This document shows positions 20,538 to 30,926 of a stretch of DNA of 64,000 nucleotides, in pieces; position 1 is the first letter of the stretch; each line of letters begins with the position of its first letter. Position numbers and translations under genes: made by a program. Source of the stretch: Heligmosomoides polygyrus polygyrus (lineage: Eukaryota > Nematoda > Chromadorea > Rhabditida > Heligmosomidae). The notes beneath the pieces are model-generated. The model saw only the letters and a list, made by a program, of their open reading frames with translations, made no database searches and was not told the origin of the DNA. The stretch is from contig OX377205.1 of assembly GCA_947396885.1 (NCBI GenBank), positions 57,446,969 to 57,510,968 on the forward strand. Direction: 5' to 3'.

Positions 20538-22415
20538 GTGGCCGCGCACTATGCTGATGTGAGCGGAAAATTGGAAACGCGCGATGGTGAGCGTTATCCT
20601 TACCGACTCGCCAAAGCTCGCTGTCGCCAAGCAGAAGACATTGAGAAGTTCATTGGCATTAACGACGAGAACGGTCATCTTCTGATGGATCGTAGGAGGG
20701 CTGTGAAGCGATGGCACGACTACTTCGAGGAAATCTCGTATGTTGAATTTGACCATCCTGCTATCCCATTTACATCTCCTGTATACGGTCCCGTTCAGAA
20801 GATCACAGTGAGCGAATCCGAAGCAGCCCTGAGGAAGATGAAGTCAGGCAAAGCCATTGGCCCTGATGACCTGCCAGCCGACCTGTGGAAGTCGAAGGGC
20901 TGGTGCTCCACCGACTGGCTGACAGAGTTTTTCAATCAGGTTGTTGCTGAGAAGAAAGGGCCCAAGAGCTGGCAGCAAAGCACGACTATCCCGATTTGGA
21001 AGAAGAAAGGCAGTCCTGCGGACTGCGCTGGTTACCGTCTAATTCGTCTTCTTTCGCACACCATGAAAATCTTTGAGCGAATTGTCGATGGACGTATCTG
21101 GGATGTCGTCCAGCTTTCCACGAATCAGTGTGGTTTCGTCTTTGGCTGTGGCACTGTTGATGCCATCCACGCTGTTCGTCTTTTGCTAGAGAAGCACCGC
21201 GAGAAACAGAAACCGGTGCATTTTGCCTTCCTGGACTTTGAGAAGGCCTTCGACCGCGTTCCGCGAGATGTTATATGGTACGCGTTGCGAGAACATGGTG
21301 TTCCTGAAGAGCTTATTGAGTGGGTGCGCATTCTGTACTCTTGCCCAATGAGTCGAGTGCGAGCGCCAGCGGGCACCTCGACGGAGTTTCCCATCACTGT
21401 AGGTGTGCATCAGGGATCTGCGCTATCCCCACTGCTCTTCGTCGTCGTGATGGATGCCATCACACAAGATCTTCAAATGGCGGCACCTTGGACGTTGCTG
21501 TATGCTGACGATGTCATGCTTGCATGCGAAGACAAAGCAGAGCTCGAGCGACAGGCACAGGCGTGGTGCGATCGCTTAGCATTGTTCGGACTCAGGCTAA
21601 ACGTCAAAAAGACGGAGTACTTGACGACGGATGTGAATGAGCTCGGATCTATCAAGATCAATGGTATTGAGCTCTCACGAGTGACATCTTTCAAGTATCT
21701 CGGACCAACGATCACGTCCGAAGGCAGCCTAAAGTTGGAGGTGAATGCACGCGTGAGTGCAGCCTGCTCCAAATGGCGCTCGCTGAGTGGGGTGCTTTGC
21801 GACAGGACAATACCTGAGCGCCTCAAGTCAAAGGTGTATAGAACAGTTGTCCGCCCAGTAGCGACGTACGGTGCTGAGTGCTGGCCCGTGACGAAGGAAA
21901 TTGAGAGCCGCCTCAGTGTAATGGAAACGAAAATGCTACGGTGGATTCGCTTGCTCTCGCACAGCATGAAGATCTTTGAGCGAATTGTCTATGGTCGAAT
22001 TCGTGACATCGTCCAGCTTTCCAGCAATCAGTGCGGCTTCGTGGCTCGCTGTGGCACCATTGATGCCATACACGTCGCCCGCCTCCTGTTAGAGAAGCAT
22101 CGCGAGAAACAGAAGCCAGTGCACATCGCCTTTCTCGACTTGGAGAAGGCCTTCGGCCGCGTAGCGCGTGAAGTGATATGGTACGTCTTGCGACATCATG
22201 TTCCTGAAGAGCTCATAGAGTGGGTGCGAATTCTCTACTCTTGTCCAAAGAGTCGAGTTCAAGCTGCAGCTGGAACCTCGATGGAGTTTCCCATCTCTGT
22301 CGGGGTACACCAGAGTTCTGCGCTTCCCCACTTCTCTTTGTGGTCGTCATGGATGCCATCACACGAGATCTTCAGAGTCCCGTCCCCTGGACGTTGCTTT
22401 ATGCCGATGACGTGA
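20538..22415 (+). CDS. LINE reverse transcriptase with internal duplication
   Basis: This is a 625-codon frame. It has the RT entry motifs (GKAIGPDDLPADLW), a first palm with FLDFEKAFDRVPR, GVHQGSALSPLLF and the YADD box at 21,501-21,512, and the thumb region through KMLRW near 21,943. There, in frame, the sequence jumps back to a second copy of IRLLSH.MKIFERIV and repeats fingers and palm (FLDLEKAFGRVAR). The repeat distance is 903 bp, a multiple of three. The halves differ at many positions, about one base in five over the stretch I compared, so they come from two diverged elements rather than a fresh duplication. The second palm is damaged: GSALPHFSL replaces GSALSPLLF. Confidence 0.8.
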   Translation: MAAHYADVSGKLETRDGERYPYRLAKARCRQAEDIEKFIGINDENGHLLMDRRRAVKRWHDYFEEISYVEFDHPAIPFTSPVYGPVQKITVSESEAALRKMKSGKAIGPDDLPADLWKSKGWCSTDWLTEFFNQVVAEKKGPKSWQQSTTIPIWKKKGSPADCAGYRLIRLLSHTMKIFERIVDGRIWDVVQLSTNQCGFVFGCGTVDAIHAVRLLLEKHREKQKPVHFAFLDFEKAFDRVPRDVIWYALREHGVPEELIEWVRILYSCPMSRVRAPAGTSTEFPITVGVHQGSALSPLLFVVVMDAITQDLQMAAPWTLLYADDVMLACEDKAELERQAQAWCDRLALFGLRLNVKKTEYLTTDVNELGSIKINGIELSRVTSFKYLGPTITSEGSLKLEVNARVSAACSKWRSLSGVLCDRTIPERLKSKVYRTVVRPVATYGAECWPVTKEIESRLSVMETKMLRWIRLLSHSMKIFERIVYGRIRDIVQLSSNQCGFVARCGTIDAIHVARLLLEKHREKQKPVHIAFLDLEKAFGRVAREVIWYVLRHHVPEELIEWVRILYSCPKSRVQAAAGTSMEFPISVGVHQSSALPHFSLWSSWMPSHEIFRVPSPGRCFMPMT

Positions 22416-23137
22416 TGCTCGCTAGTGATCGCTTGGAGCGGCTTGGCTCAAGCTGAACGTTAAGAAGACTGAATATCTAACGACGGACTCTACTGAGTCC
22501 TGCTCCATCAAAGTTAATGGCATCGAGCTCCCACGCACTTCGGTTTTTAAATACCTGGGATCAGCAGTAGCATCCGATGGCAATTTGATGACTGAAATGA
22601 ACTCACGCGTGAGTGCAGTTTGGTCCAAGTAGCGCTCGTTGACTGGCGTGCTCTGCGATAGGAAAATGCGATAGGAAAAAGCGCCTTAAGACGAAGATCT
22701 ACAGAACAGTCGTCCGACCGGTAGCTATTTATGGAGCTGAGTGCTGGCCCGTGACTAAAGAAATTGAAAGGCGCCTCAGCGTAGTGGAGACGAAGATGCT
22801 GCGCTGGACGGCCGGAGTCACGTGCATGGACCGCATCCGAAACGATGCCATTCGGCAGAAGTTCGGTGTCGCGCCGATAGCCGACAAGATGCGCGAAGCT
22901 CGCTTACGATGGTACGGCCACGTTCTGCGTGGAAAGGAAGACAGCGTCCGCAAGATGGGCCTTAACCTTGAGGTAATTGGAAAGCGGCCTAGAGGGCGTC
23001 CGAAGCAGCGCTGGTCCGATACGTTAAATATGGACTTGAAAGTAGCTGGTGTCCACCCTGATCTAGCGCTGGATCGGGAAAGATGGCGTCATGACACCAG
23101 AATAACGGACCCCGCTACGAAGCGGGACAGACGCTGA
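22416..23137 (+). pseudogene. Second RT copy, palm end and C-terminus
   Basis: The second YADD is encoded at 22,400-22,411. A deletion of about 60 bp removes the segment after it, compared with the first copy. The rest continues in several frames to a clean 128-codon frame at 22,751-23,137 with VVETKMLRW, RLRWYGHVLRG and RPRGRPKQRWSDT, ending at a TGA. This is the usual RTE C-terminus, so the second half supplies the true 3' end of the element. Confidence 0.8.
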
Positions 23138-23139
23138 AG

Positions 23140-23176
23140 AAGAAGAAGAAGAAGAAGAAGAAGAAGAAGAAGAAGA
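23140..23176 (+). repeat. AAG/GAA microsatellite, LINE tail
   Basis: About a dozen AAG triplets follow the LINE stop codon. Simple-repeat tails of this kind are the usual 3' terminus of RTE-type elements. Confidence 0.8.
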
Positions 23177-23468
23177 CTTAAGTTTTGGAGGTATGTGTGC
23201 AGTCTACAGCAGGGGTGGGGAACTGTTAAACCTCATTTTCCTTCATGAAGTCCGCAGCTTTGTTCAAATACTTTGCAGTGGAAACATCATGCATGACTAC
23301 ACATACAAAATAGGGGTGAAGGAAAGCTCAGTAAAGCTATCAAATGTAGAAGTGATGCAAAATGCGCCCCGCTATAGACCTGTTTAGAAAATAAAACTGC
23401 ATAAGTAGAGCAGCTACATTGGAGCGACCCTGGCTTAGTCTCACTGCAAGACCGGGGAAAGCGCGCGC

Positions 23469-23518
23469 GTTTTATTCACAGCGCTCCGATAGGTGTATCG
23501 GAGCACTGTGAATAAAAC
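23469..23518. repeat. 23-bp stem hairpin
   Basis: GTTTTATTCACAGCG followed by CTCCGATA pairs with its complement across a 4-base loop, with one mismatch. It is probably a small inverted-repeat element. I see no second copy in the window. Confidence 0.55.
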
Positions 23519-25140
23519 GATATGGACTTTAATTTGGATAGATATGTCTTAAGCTCAGGCTAGGTGAGATAAGTCTCAGACATCGGACAAGAACTCCCGC
23601 TCAACGAAGTCCACCCAAAAACGATCGCGAGATGCGCATGTGGTTCTCTTCGATGACTCAGAAGTATTTGCGCAAGGTTCCTATATGATATGGAGGGAGA
23701 GGGTGAACCCCCGCTCCAATTTTGAGCTTCGATCCAATTCCCTGTCGAGTGAAGTTTGGCAGAAGGGCAATTACACTAAAAAGAATACACTGCAAATGTA
23801 GACAGGAGGTCCCTTCACCTCCTCCTTCATAATATCCAGAGAACTTATCCAAAAACTTTAATATTAGGGCTTTAAGCACGGCTACATAAATAATGGTTGC
23901 GGGAGTTTTTTCTTTTCTTTTAGCTTGCTCTGGCTAGGATAAAGCTACGTTTTATAGAAAAGATATGCGAACGACTCCATCTCTTCACTTGCACCCCACT
24001 TCTAGTTAATCAGTCAGGACTTCACAACTTCTTCTACAAGCAGCTATTCCAAATACTTCCTATGAACCCGCAAGACAATTCAAGGGTGCCATTTCACGTG
24101 ACAACTGTCAACAAATATTCCACATCCGACCTTACACATAGCAACGTCGCCCCATTTGATCCACCTGATGTATTGTGCTCACCTTGCCCAATTCTTTCTA
24201 ATCTGTTCATCCTCTACAGCTGTGAAGCGAGATCTTGGCTGGTACGGCACATCTGGAAAGAACACATCAGCTGCACGCCAAATAGTCAAGAAATAATCAG
24301 CAACTAACTATGTTCTCGCAGGCGTTCGATTTCATCATTGGATAAGGGTTGCCCATTTATATGATGGAACAAATGACCGTCTTCAGTGTATAGACCAGAC
24401 GGTGGCAATCGAGGCACCATAAGGTTGCTTGGGTTTTGAATGCCTGATAAGAAAATAATAGAGATCTTTGGCACCTTGTTATTAGTTTAGCTGAATGACT
24501 GCCTACAGGACTGAGGCAAGACGGAAGATACAACTGGACGCGTGACCGCGTGTGGAAACCAACACCAGAAGTGGTTCGTTTAAAATATTTATCGCACTTC
24601 ATAAACAAGACATGTTAAAACATTCACGTCAACAGCCAACAACAGAAGAACCGAAAAAAAGGTTAAACAAATTTTGATTACACATGACCCAAAGGGAAAA
24701 TCCGTCTAAAAGTATGTGCTGAAACCGAAACAAAGATCACAACCATCGGCGTGGAGGGCAAAGTAAACTCATTTAGACAGCAACACTCTCACGGCAAAGA
24801 TAAGGCCGTACAGAAAGACGAACATTGACACGGGAGTTGATGACGAGTCTGAAGTGGCAGTGGTTTTTCGCATTATTCAGTCACTACTAGCCTAAACATG
24901 TTCCTTGCATCACATACTGTGAGAGGAGACAAGAGTTCCACTACAATACTACTGTAACGAGTGTATAAGCAATAAGTATCGTATCTTATCACCGCCCCGA
25001 CATAGAATACCACCACCGAAGCCATGAACACCTAATGCATCTTACCGGTAAAACGTCACTGTGGTGAATATTCAGATTTCAGCGCCCACACAGATCAACG
25101 CGTAGGACACCTGGCGCCGGACTCATCAACGACTTACAGC
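23519..25140. other. No recognisable gene
   Basis: This is AT-rich, with only short frames. I see no shared repeat or structured RNA. Confidence 0.35.
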
Positions 25141-25917
25141 AATTTAGGTACTATTGTACTTAGCGTACCGCACTAAATCTTACTCAAAATAGGTCTACTA
25201 GGGGTAATCTGCCATAAGAAGAACGAATATCATAGTCGTTTTTTGCGGAAATGCCGTATAAGCCCGCTATATTAAGCTCGAATCGCTCAAGGCCTTGCGA
25301 AATAGCGCACGCTAGGAAGAGACGCAGAGTGTGCGCGTCCTACCGATGCGCACTATTTCGCGTCTTTAGTCTGCAGCAGAGCTTAGCCAGGGGCAGAAGC
25401 CTTGAAACCTCGAAAAGCCATGAAAGCTGTTGTGTGCTCTCCTCCGCGGTAGCGGAGGAGAGCACAAGATCGGGCAGGGGAAGGGACTCCGGGGTGTGGG
25501 CCCACCAGCCCGTGTTAAAATTGCCTTCATCCTAGAGTTCCCTCCCTTGCCCAATTCGGAAGAAAATAAGACCCGAATCTGTAATCGAAAAGAGGAGATA
25601 AGACTGCATCTACATTCGCTCTATGTACCTAGTTGCCACGCCTGCACGCCACGGCATGCCGTGGTAACTCCCGTCCCCCTCGGAGACGGCCGCGAATGCG
25701 TGCTGGTAGGGGGCGGAGTCTCTGCGTCTCTTACCAGCGCGCGCTATTTCTCAAGGCCTTGGGAGATTCAAACTTAATATAGCGGGCTTATAAGGCATTT
25801 CCGCAAAAAACGACTATGATATTCGTGCTTTTCATGGCAGATTACCCCTAGTAGACCTATTTTGAACAAGATTTAGTGCGGTACATTAAGTACAATAGTG
25901 CCGCAATTTATTTATTT
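25141..25917. mobile_element. MITE with long terminal inverted repeats
   Basis: Arms of about 190 bp (25,141-25,331 and 25,715-25,917) are inverted copies. They share CTATTGTACTTA, ATAGGTCTACTAGGGG, AGTCGTTTTTTGCGG and TATAGCGGG or its complement. The centre contains a copy of the dispersed hairpin repeat (25,434-25,500) and a short palindrome around GCCACGGCATGCCGTGG (25,651-25,667). No transposase frame is present. Confidence 0.75.
25434..25500 (-). repeat. Hairpin repeat, copy 2
   Basis: GTGCTCTCCTCCGC and its exact complement flank a 4-base loop (25,434-25,465). AGGGGAAGGGACTCCGGGG follows, as at 13,943 and 39,250. Confidence 0.75.
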
Positions 25918-25974
25918 AACAATTTAACAAAGAAAATACAACCGAAATCCCTCAACTCCACATCATACCTCAAC

Positions 25975-26115
25975 TCTACTCGTCGTTAAACGTTCTCCGG
26001 AACAAAGAGCGGACGAGTTTCTGGACGACTTCTCGGGCGCGGCGGGAGTTTCAAATCGCGTTTTTGCTTCTCTGCCGCTGTCAGAGACGCAGAGAGAGGG
26101 GTCCAAGATGGAACC
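25975..26115 (+). repeat. TTAA-type MITE copy
   Basis: CGTCGTTAAACGTTCTCCGG followed by AACAAAGAGCGGACGAGTTTC and GGCGGGAGTTTCAAA is the inverse of 50,890-51,019. The outer TTAA is at 25,986-25,989. It is related to the complete hairpin at 14,703-14,800. Confidence 0.55.
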
Positions 26116-26888
26116 CTTACGGTCATCGTAAAGCTTACAGGTGTAAATTTAGCCACACTATTACTGATGAGAGGAACGTTAGGGCAGAGCATTCGAATAA
26201 CGGAGAAGTCAAGCAAATGAACTAATGCTGATTTGATGTCTCACCATTACATTTCCGGTTGATGTGTACGAAGAAGTAATTGTTTCTCGGCACGCAACGG
26301 GAGTATGAGGTCGGTACGTTGCACCACATAGACTGCCTCTCCAGTACAGTTTCGGAATGGTTCGTCGTAGTTCAGTTAGTGTCAGCAGCTGATCCGGCGA
26401 CCAATGCTCCAATTCTTAGCCGTGTAAAACCCTTCCTCTATACATTTTTCTGCTCCTTTGAACACTTATGTTTAGCGCAAAGAAAGCAGAAATTGAGGGT
26501 CGCGTAGTAGAGATCCAGGACACAATTCAAATAGAACGACCTGAACCATAATGATTTCGATTACCCGGCCCTAACCACGTGAGAAAATAGAAAAAATGTC
26601 AATATGTCCCTTAATTTTTTCGAAATGCTCAGTAACCTCTTGCCTCGCTTCTATTTAGACCCCATTCAAAACCGTCACCGTCCGTTTTTATTGATTGTGT
26701 TCACTTTTCATTTTCTTCATATCTTAACAATTGCAGACCACTTTCCCTTCATTTTCTTGGTAGATCTATCGGTAATTGGGGCGTCGAAGGAAACTGACGA
26801 GCGAATTGGGACTAAGTCGGCAGCGCTAGAAAGCCCTGAGTAATGTTCGCTACGTTACAACTGAAGCGACACGGTCTTATTTATAAAT
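26116..26888. other. No recognisable gene
   Basis: Short frames only. No repeat is shared with the rest of the window. Confidence 0.35.
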
Positions 26889-27320
26889 CAGCGTCCGTCG
26901 CCGGCGACTGACGCTGGATGTGCGGGCCACGCCAGGCTTGCCGGCTTCGGGTATAGTGGGCCACGCTGAGAGCGGAGCCCAAACCTAGATGGGATTCCAT
27001 ACTCACCCAGCGTCCGTGGCCGGCTTCGCCGGCGACTGACGCTGGATGTGCGGGCAACGCCAGGCTTGCCGGCTTCGCCGGTTTCGGGTATGATTGGCCA
27101 CGCTGAGAGCGGAGCCCAAACCTAGATGGGATTCCATACTCACCCAGCGTCCGTGGCCGGCTTCGCCGGCGACTGACGCTGGATGTGCGGGCAACGCCAG
27201 GCTTGCCGGCTTCAGGTATGGTGGGCCACGCTAAGAGCGGAGCCCAAACCTAGATGGGATTCCATACTCACCCAGCGCTGGTCGCCGGCTTCGCCGGCAA
27301 CCAACGCTGGGTAAGGAAGC
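26889..27320 (+). repeat. Tandem repeat with nested hairpins
   Basis: Three full units and a partial fourth of about 120-140 bp begin at roughly 26,889, 27,008, 27,147 and 27,273. Each opens with CCAGCGTC and closes the first 40 bases with GACGCTGG, enclosing an inner GCCGGC-TTC-GCCGGC stem. CCCAAACCTAGATGGGATT follows. A single unit lies at 52,515-52,630. Confidence 0.8.
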
Positions 27321-28062
27321 ATCCCTAGCGTCGAAGTCGAACACGTAAAAACGCACGAATGCTACAGATGGATGCCTTGCTGTGCATCACTCACATCCCT
27401 GTATAGCATTCAAGAAAACGCCCGCAGCACTCCTGCTTCGTCTGGAGTCGTGTTCACAACCTATTGCAGCTCGTCAGGCCTAATCGAACGCCTGACCGTT
27501 GCCGTCCAGCCGCCGTGCCTTATGCGACGACGTGTGACGATCTTCGGAACAGGTGACTTGGTACAAAAATACTGTCCTCCTCTGCATACAGTGCTAATGG
27601 AAATTGGTCAAAGCACTGCAGAAAATTGGGACCTTTTTCCTTCCTTCACTGCATCTGAGGAAAATTCAGTATCCCGTTCAAAAAATGTATAACACCGAGC
27701 GATACTGAGTGCTTGATCCAGGTAATAGGATATTGATTGCCAGATCGAAGTGTGAGCCAAGGACGCAAGTGTGAGTAGCGCCGCGTCGCAGACCTCTACC
27801 GCAACGCTGCACGTGTTGTCTGAACCCGGCAGCGGCGGCTCGTCATAGCCGCGATGACGCCTTGCGAAACCTCATCCAGTGGGTGTTCTTTGGTGACCAC
27901 CCGGCAGTGGAAGCGTCGCGATAGTCAACAGCGGCGGTCATGGCTGCCTGGGTAGTAAACACCGGCGGTCATGGCTGCCTGCCATGCTGCCATGTTGTGG
28001 TGTTTACGGTTGGCGGCGGCGATACGACGAACGGCTGGGTCTAGCGACAGCTGTCGGCAGAA
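27321..28062. other. No recognisable gene; start of DIRS-like element uncertain
   Basis: A 107-codon frame at 27,372-27,692 lacks motifs. A duplicated GGCGGTCATGGCTGCCTG lies at about 27,933 and 27,964. The left limit of the DIRS-like element may fall in this stretch. Confidence 0.35.
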
Positions 28063-28167
28063 AATGGGGTTTTGGGTTCGCCACAAAGAGCGTCCCCAAG
28101 GGGGAACCTGCCGAAAAGGCGGGGCCCACCAAGGTCAGTGGTCCCCATTCCGGCTATTTCGGCAGCT
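28063..28167 (+). repeat. 105-bp direct repeat, left copy
   Basis: It begins AATGGGGTTTTGGGTTCGCC and ends TTTCGGCAGCT. The right copy at 30,927-31,031 differs at only two positions. It contains CCCCAAGGGG and other short self-complementary pieces. Confidence 0.85.
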
Positions 28168-28196
28168 CGAGAGTGGTTGGTCCCACTATTACTCTA

Positions 28197-28925
28197 ATGA
28201 ACGACAACGACGACGTTAATATCATGGACGACAACGACGACAATGCTGATATTGCTGTTAGGCCCGAAGCAGACGACGAAGTATTCCCGTTGAGTCGAGC
28301 AGACTGGAAGGATCTGACTGCTGAAGTTAGAAGGATAGCAGATCCAGTGGCAGTGGCTACTAGCACAGGTATGAGCTCCTCATCGAAGCCGTTATTTACG
28401 AAGACGGGACTAAGTCGTCAGTTTGAGTTCAACAGCAGTGTGCTCAATACTCTGGGAACTGTTTCGAAAGCTCTGCCTGAGCACAGTGTCAAGGACTCTC
28501 TGAACAAGGCAATAACGATGCTAGCTCAACGGAACGAGCTCTTAGTGATCGCCGATAAGGAGCCAGAAGTATTCGAGTTCTACGATCAGCGCACAAGAGC
28601 GGAAAACCTCCAGGTTTCTAACCCTATTCTAGCGGACTTCATTCGAACACATAAGAAGGAGACGAAGAAACCCGTCAGTGAGAGATCTACCACGTGGAGA
28701 CCTCGTTTCAACGAATCATTCCTCAAAAGGAAGCCCTTTCGATACGGGGGTGCGTCGTGGGCACACGCTCCTCAGAATGCCTCGCCCTTCTACCAGGGAA
28801 GGCAATCGTCCGCCTACCCAAGTTCCAGGTCGCAGCAGCAATCTGGAAAGCCAAGGTATATGTGCTACAACTGTGGCCGGTTTGGTCACTTCGCGCAGGA
28901 GTGCAGAGCACCTGGAAAGCAGTAG
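28197..28925 (+). CDS. gag of DIRS/PAT-like element
   Basis: I chose the ATG at 28,197, which follows the direct repeat. The longer frame from 27,984 would run through the repeat. The protein is about 242 residues. It has an acidic, Asp/Asn-rich start (residues 1-30), a middle with no obvious motif, a basic Arg/Ser/Gln-rich region, and a CCHC zinc knuckle at 28,863-28,904 (CYNCGRFGHFAQEC) close to the C-terminus. This matches a nucleocapsid-like protein that binds the element's RNA. The frame has no internal stop, so it is one of the better preserved genes here. Confidence 0.8.
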   Translation: MNDNDDVNIMDDNDDNADIAVRPEADDEVFPLSRADWKDLTAEVRRIADPVAVATSTGMSSSSKPLFTKTGLSRQFEFNSSVLNTLGTVSKALPEHSVKDSLNKAITMLAQRNELLVIADKEPEVFEFYDQRTRAENLQVSNPILADFIRTHKKETKKPVSERSTTWRPRFNESFLKRKPFRYGGASWAHAPQNASPFYQGRQSSAYPSSRSQQQSGKPRYMCYNCGRFGHFAQECRAPGKQ

Positions 28926-28929
28926 AGGT

Positions 28930-29829
28930 CAGTTAAGCTTCAGAGCTGGAAATATACATTATATGTGGACGTTTTGGTCCTCTCTTGGCATCAATTCATT
29001 CAGCAGGAGAGTGCTGTTGGACGGTTATTCTCTTGATTTCGTAACAGAGCCAGAAAGATGTTTCATAAGAGCTAAAGCGGCCTCTGCTGAGCAGTACAGC
29101 GCCTTTGTTGACGATGAGGTCAAGAACTTGATTACTAGCGGGGCGATCCAAGTGGTAACTGATACAGATGTCTCTCTTTTGAGAATTAATCCCCTTTCGG
29201 TCGCAACGGGTAAAAAGTTGAGGCTAATTTTAGACCTCTCCCGCTTAAATAAATCTCTTGAAAGATTTCCAGTAAAATTTGAGGACCTTTCCAAAGTACT
29301 ACCAATGTTACCAAAGGAGGGATTTATGGCATCCTTCGACTTGAAATCCGGGTACCACCATATCAATATTCACCCTAACTGTACTAAGTATCTGGGCTTT
29401 TGTTGGAAGGGGTGCCTATATAAATTTCTAGTGCTCCCATTTGGTCTTTCTTCCGCCCCCATGGTGTTTACCAAAATGCTAAAACCACTACTAGGAAAAT
29501 GGAGATCACAAGGTATAAACGTTGCTTTATACCTAGACGACGGCCTGATTTGGGCCGATTCCGCACACCGGTGCGAAGAATCGATACAGTCGATTAAAAG
29601 AGATCTAACGGATGCCGGCTTCTTCACAGCCGAAGAGAAGTGTTCCTGGAGCCCCCTCCAGAATTTAACATGGCTTGGTCATGAGATAGATTTAAAGGAG
29701 TTCAATATTGATGTTACAAGAGAAAGAAAGGAAAAGGCGAAGCGTTTAGCAAGACGCTTATTATTAATAAGAGGGCCATCTCTCCTGGAGAGACTCAAAT
29801 GGCAAGCACCTTGGCCTCAATGCATTTAG
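28930..29829 (+). CDS. Reverse transcriptase of DIRS/PAT-like element
   Basis: The frame is open from 28,678, overlapping gag by about 250 bases, but domain similarity begins near 28,960 (WTFWSSLGINSF). Motifs in order are SGAIQVV, RLILDLSRLN, ASFDLKSGYHHI with the first catalytic Asp, LPFGLSSAPMVF and the YLDD box at 29,530-29,541, then LTWLGHEIDL. This is the RT of the DIRS group, which uses RxxxDLSxLN and YLDD variants. It is entered from gag in a different frame, so expression would need frameshifting, an internal start or splicing. A further one-base shift near 29,800 leads into the RNase H frame. Confidence 0.85.
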   Translation, partial: QLSFRAGNIHYMWTFWSSLGINSFSRRVLLDGYSLDFVTEPERCFIRAKAASAEQYSAFVDDEVKNLITSGAIQVVTDTDVSLLRINPLSVATGKKLRLILDLSRLNKSLERFPVKFEDLSKVLPMLPKEGFMASFDLKSGYHHINIHPNCTKYLGFCWKGCLYKFLVLPFGLSSAPMVFTKMLKPLLGKWRSQGINVALYLDDGLIWADSAHRCEESIQSIKRDLTDAGFFTAEEKCSWSPLQNLTWLGHEIDLKEFNIDVTRERKEKAKRLARRLLLIRGPSLLERLKWQAPWPQCI

Positions 29830-30854
29830 TTATTCCTCCAGGTCGGAGAAGACAGTGGAAAGCGGTCGTGTCGGCGATTGCTGAGAAAGAGAGAGAAGGA
29901 ACGGCATTATCCTTCAGATGGCCGCTCTCCGGTGAAGAGCGATCAGAAATCACAGGTTGGCTAAATTGGAACTCTACGTTTAAAGGCCATTCTATAGAAG
30001 GAGCATATCTACTGTCAGCCGCACTAGTTTGTTTTTCGGACACCTCAGAATTTGGAGCCGGAGCGGTACTCCATTTAAGCACCAACTCCTCATTAAAATG
30101 GTCATCTAATCTCCCAGCTGAACTGGTGGGCACATCTAGTACAGCTAGAGAAATGTTTGCAGTACTACTAGGCTTAAAAGCGTTTAGACGTAATTTGTTT
30201 GGTGAAGAAGTGGCTTGGCACTGTGGTAATCAAGCAGCAGTAGCTATCATGACAAAAGGCAGTACGAAAAAGAACCTTCAAGAGATTGCACAAGAAAAAT
30301 GGAACTTTTGTGCAGATGCCTCCATTCACGCTGAGTTTTTCTGGGTAGCAAGGGAGTTTAAAGTCGAAGCGGATGAAGCGTCCCGTGTAATAGACCTGGA
30401 TGACTGGTACGTAACAGATGAAGTTTTTTCAGAACTAGAAGATGCATGGGGTACATGTACTATAGACATGTTCGCGTCTAGTGTAAGCAGCAAGTGCGAA
30501 AAGTTTATTTCTAGAGCGTATGACCCCAGTGCAGTACCATTTAATGCATTTGCATCCCAGTCTCTACCGTGGTGGACAACCGGATTTGCATGGTGGGTGC
30601 CCCCTCCATATTTGATTGCTAGAACAGTCATCTGGGCAAAGAAGAACCATAGCAAAGGAATTTTGGGCTTTCCTATGTGGGCATCTCATTTATTTTTCGG
30701 TGAACTGAGAGAGAAAGGAAAATGGATATCAGAAATTAAAAAGATTACTATCTTCCCCGCAGGTAGCCCTATTCTCAAAGGAAACTCACAATCCTACACT
30801 TTCAAAGACCCCTTTCTAAGTTTTGATTTTGCCTTCTCTCTCCTTATCTGGTAA
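29799..30854 (+). CDS. RNase H and DIRS C-terminal domain
   Basis: This is a 351-codon frame without internal stops. The first half contains LVCFSDTSEFGAGAVL (RNase H Asp), SSTAREMFAVL (Glu) and HCGNQAAVAIM, where the expected catalytic Asp (HTDN in relatives) is replaced by Gly-Asn. The second half begins with DEASRVIDLDDW and has TIDMFASSVSSKCEKFISR and FAWWVPPPYLI. This segment lies in the same place as the methyltransferase-like domain of DIRS elements. The RNase H active site may therefore be damaged. It ends about 70 bp before the right direct repeat. Confidence 0.8.
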   Translation: MASTLASMHLVIPPGRRRQWKAVVSAIAEKEREGTALSFRWPLSGEERSEITGWLNWNSTFKGHSIEGAYLLSAALVCFSDTSEFGAGAVLHLSTNSSLKWSSNLPAELVGTSSTAREMFAVLLGLKAFRRNLFGEEVAWHCGNQAAVAIMTKGSTKKNLQEIAQEKWNFCADASIHAEFFWVAREFKVEADEASRVIDLDDWYVTDEVFSELEDAWGTCTIDMFASSVSSKCEKFISRAYDPSAVPFNAFASQSLPWWTTGFAWWVPPPYLIARTVIWAKKNHSKGILGFPMWASHLFFGELREKGKWISEIKKITIFPAGSPILKGNSQSYTFKDPFLSFDFAFSLLIW

Positions 30855-30926
30855 CCCTCACGCTTTAAATTTCCGTTGTGTGCGAATTCAAAACATAAGT
30901 TTTGCCGTAGAGGTAGCGGAGGCAAT

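Larger units (their letters stand above)
19390..23180 (+). mobile_element. RTE-type LINE with doubled RT region
   Basis: A non-LTR retrotransposon in plus orientation: apurinic-like endonuclease, reverse transcriptase, then the C-terminal region and a simple AAG repeat at the 3' end (23,140-23,176). The RT palm is present twice in succession, from about 21,042 and again from about 21,945. Both parts contain stops or shifts. Confidence 0.85.

Noticed and set aside
26889..27320. CRISPR-like array
   Set aside because: Units are contiguous and nearly identical along their whole length, with no unique spacers, and the context is eukaryotic.
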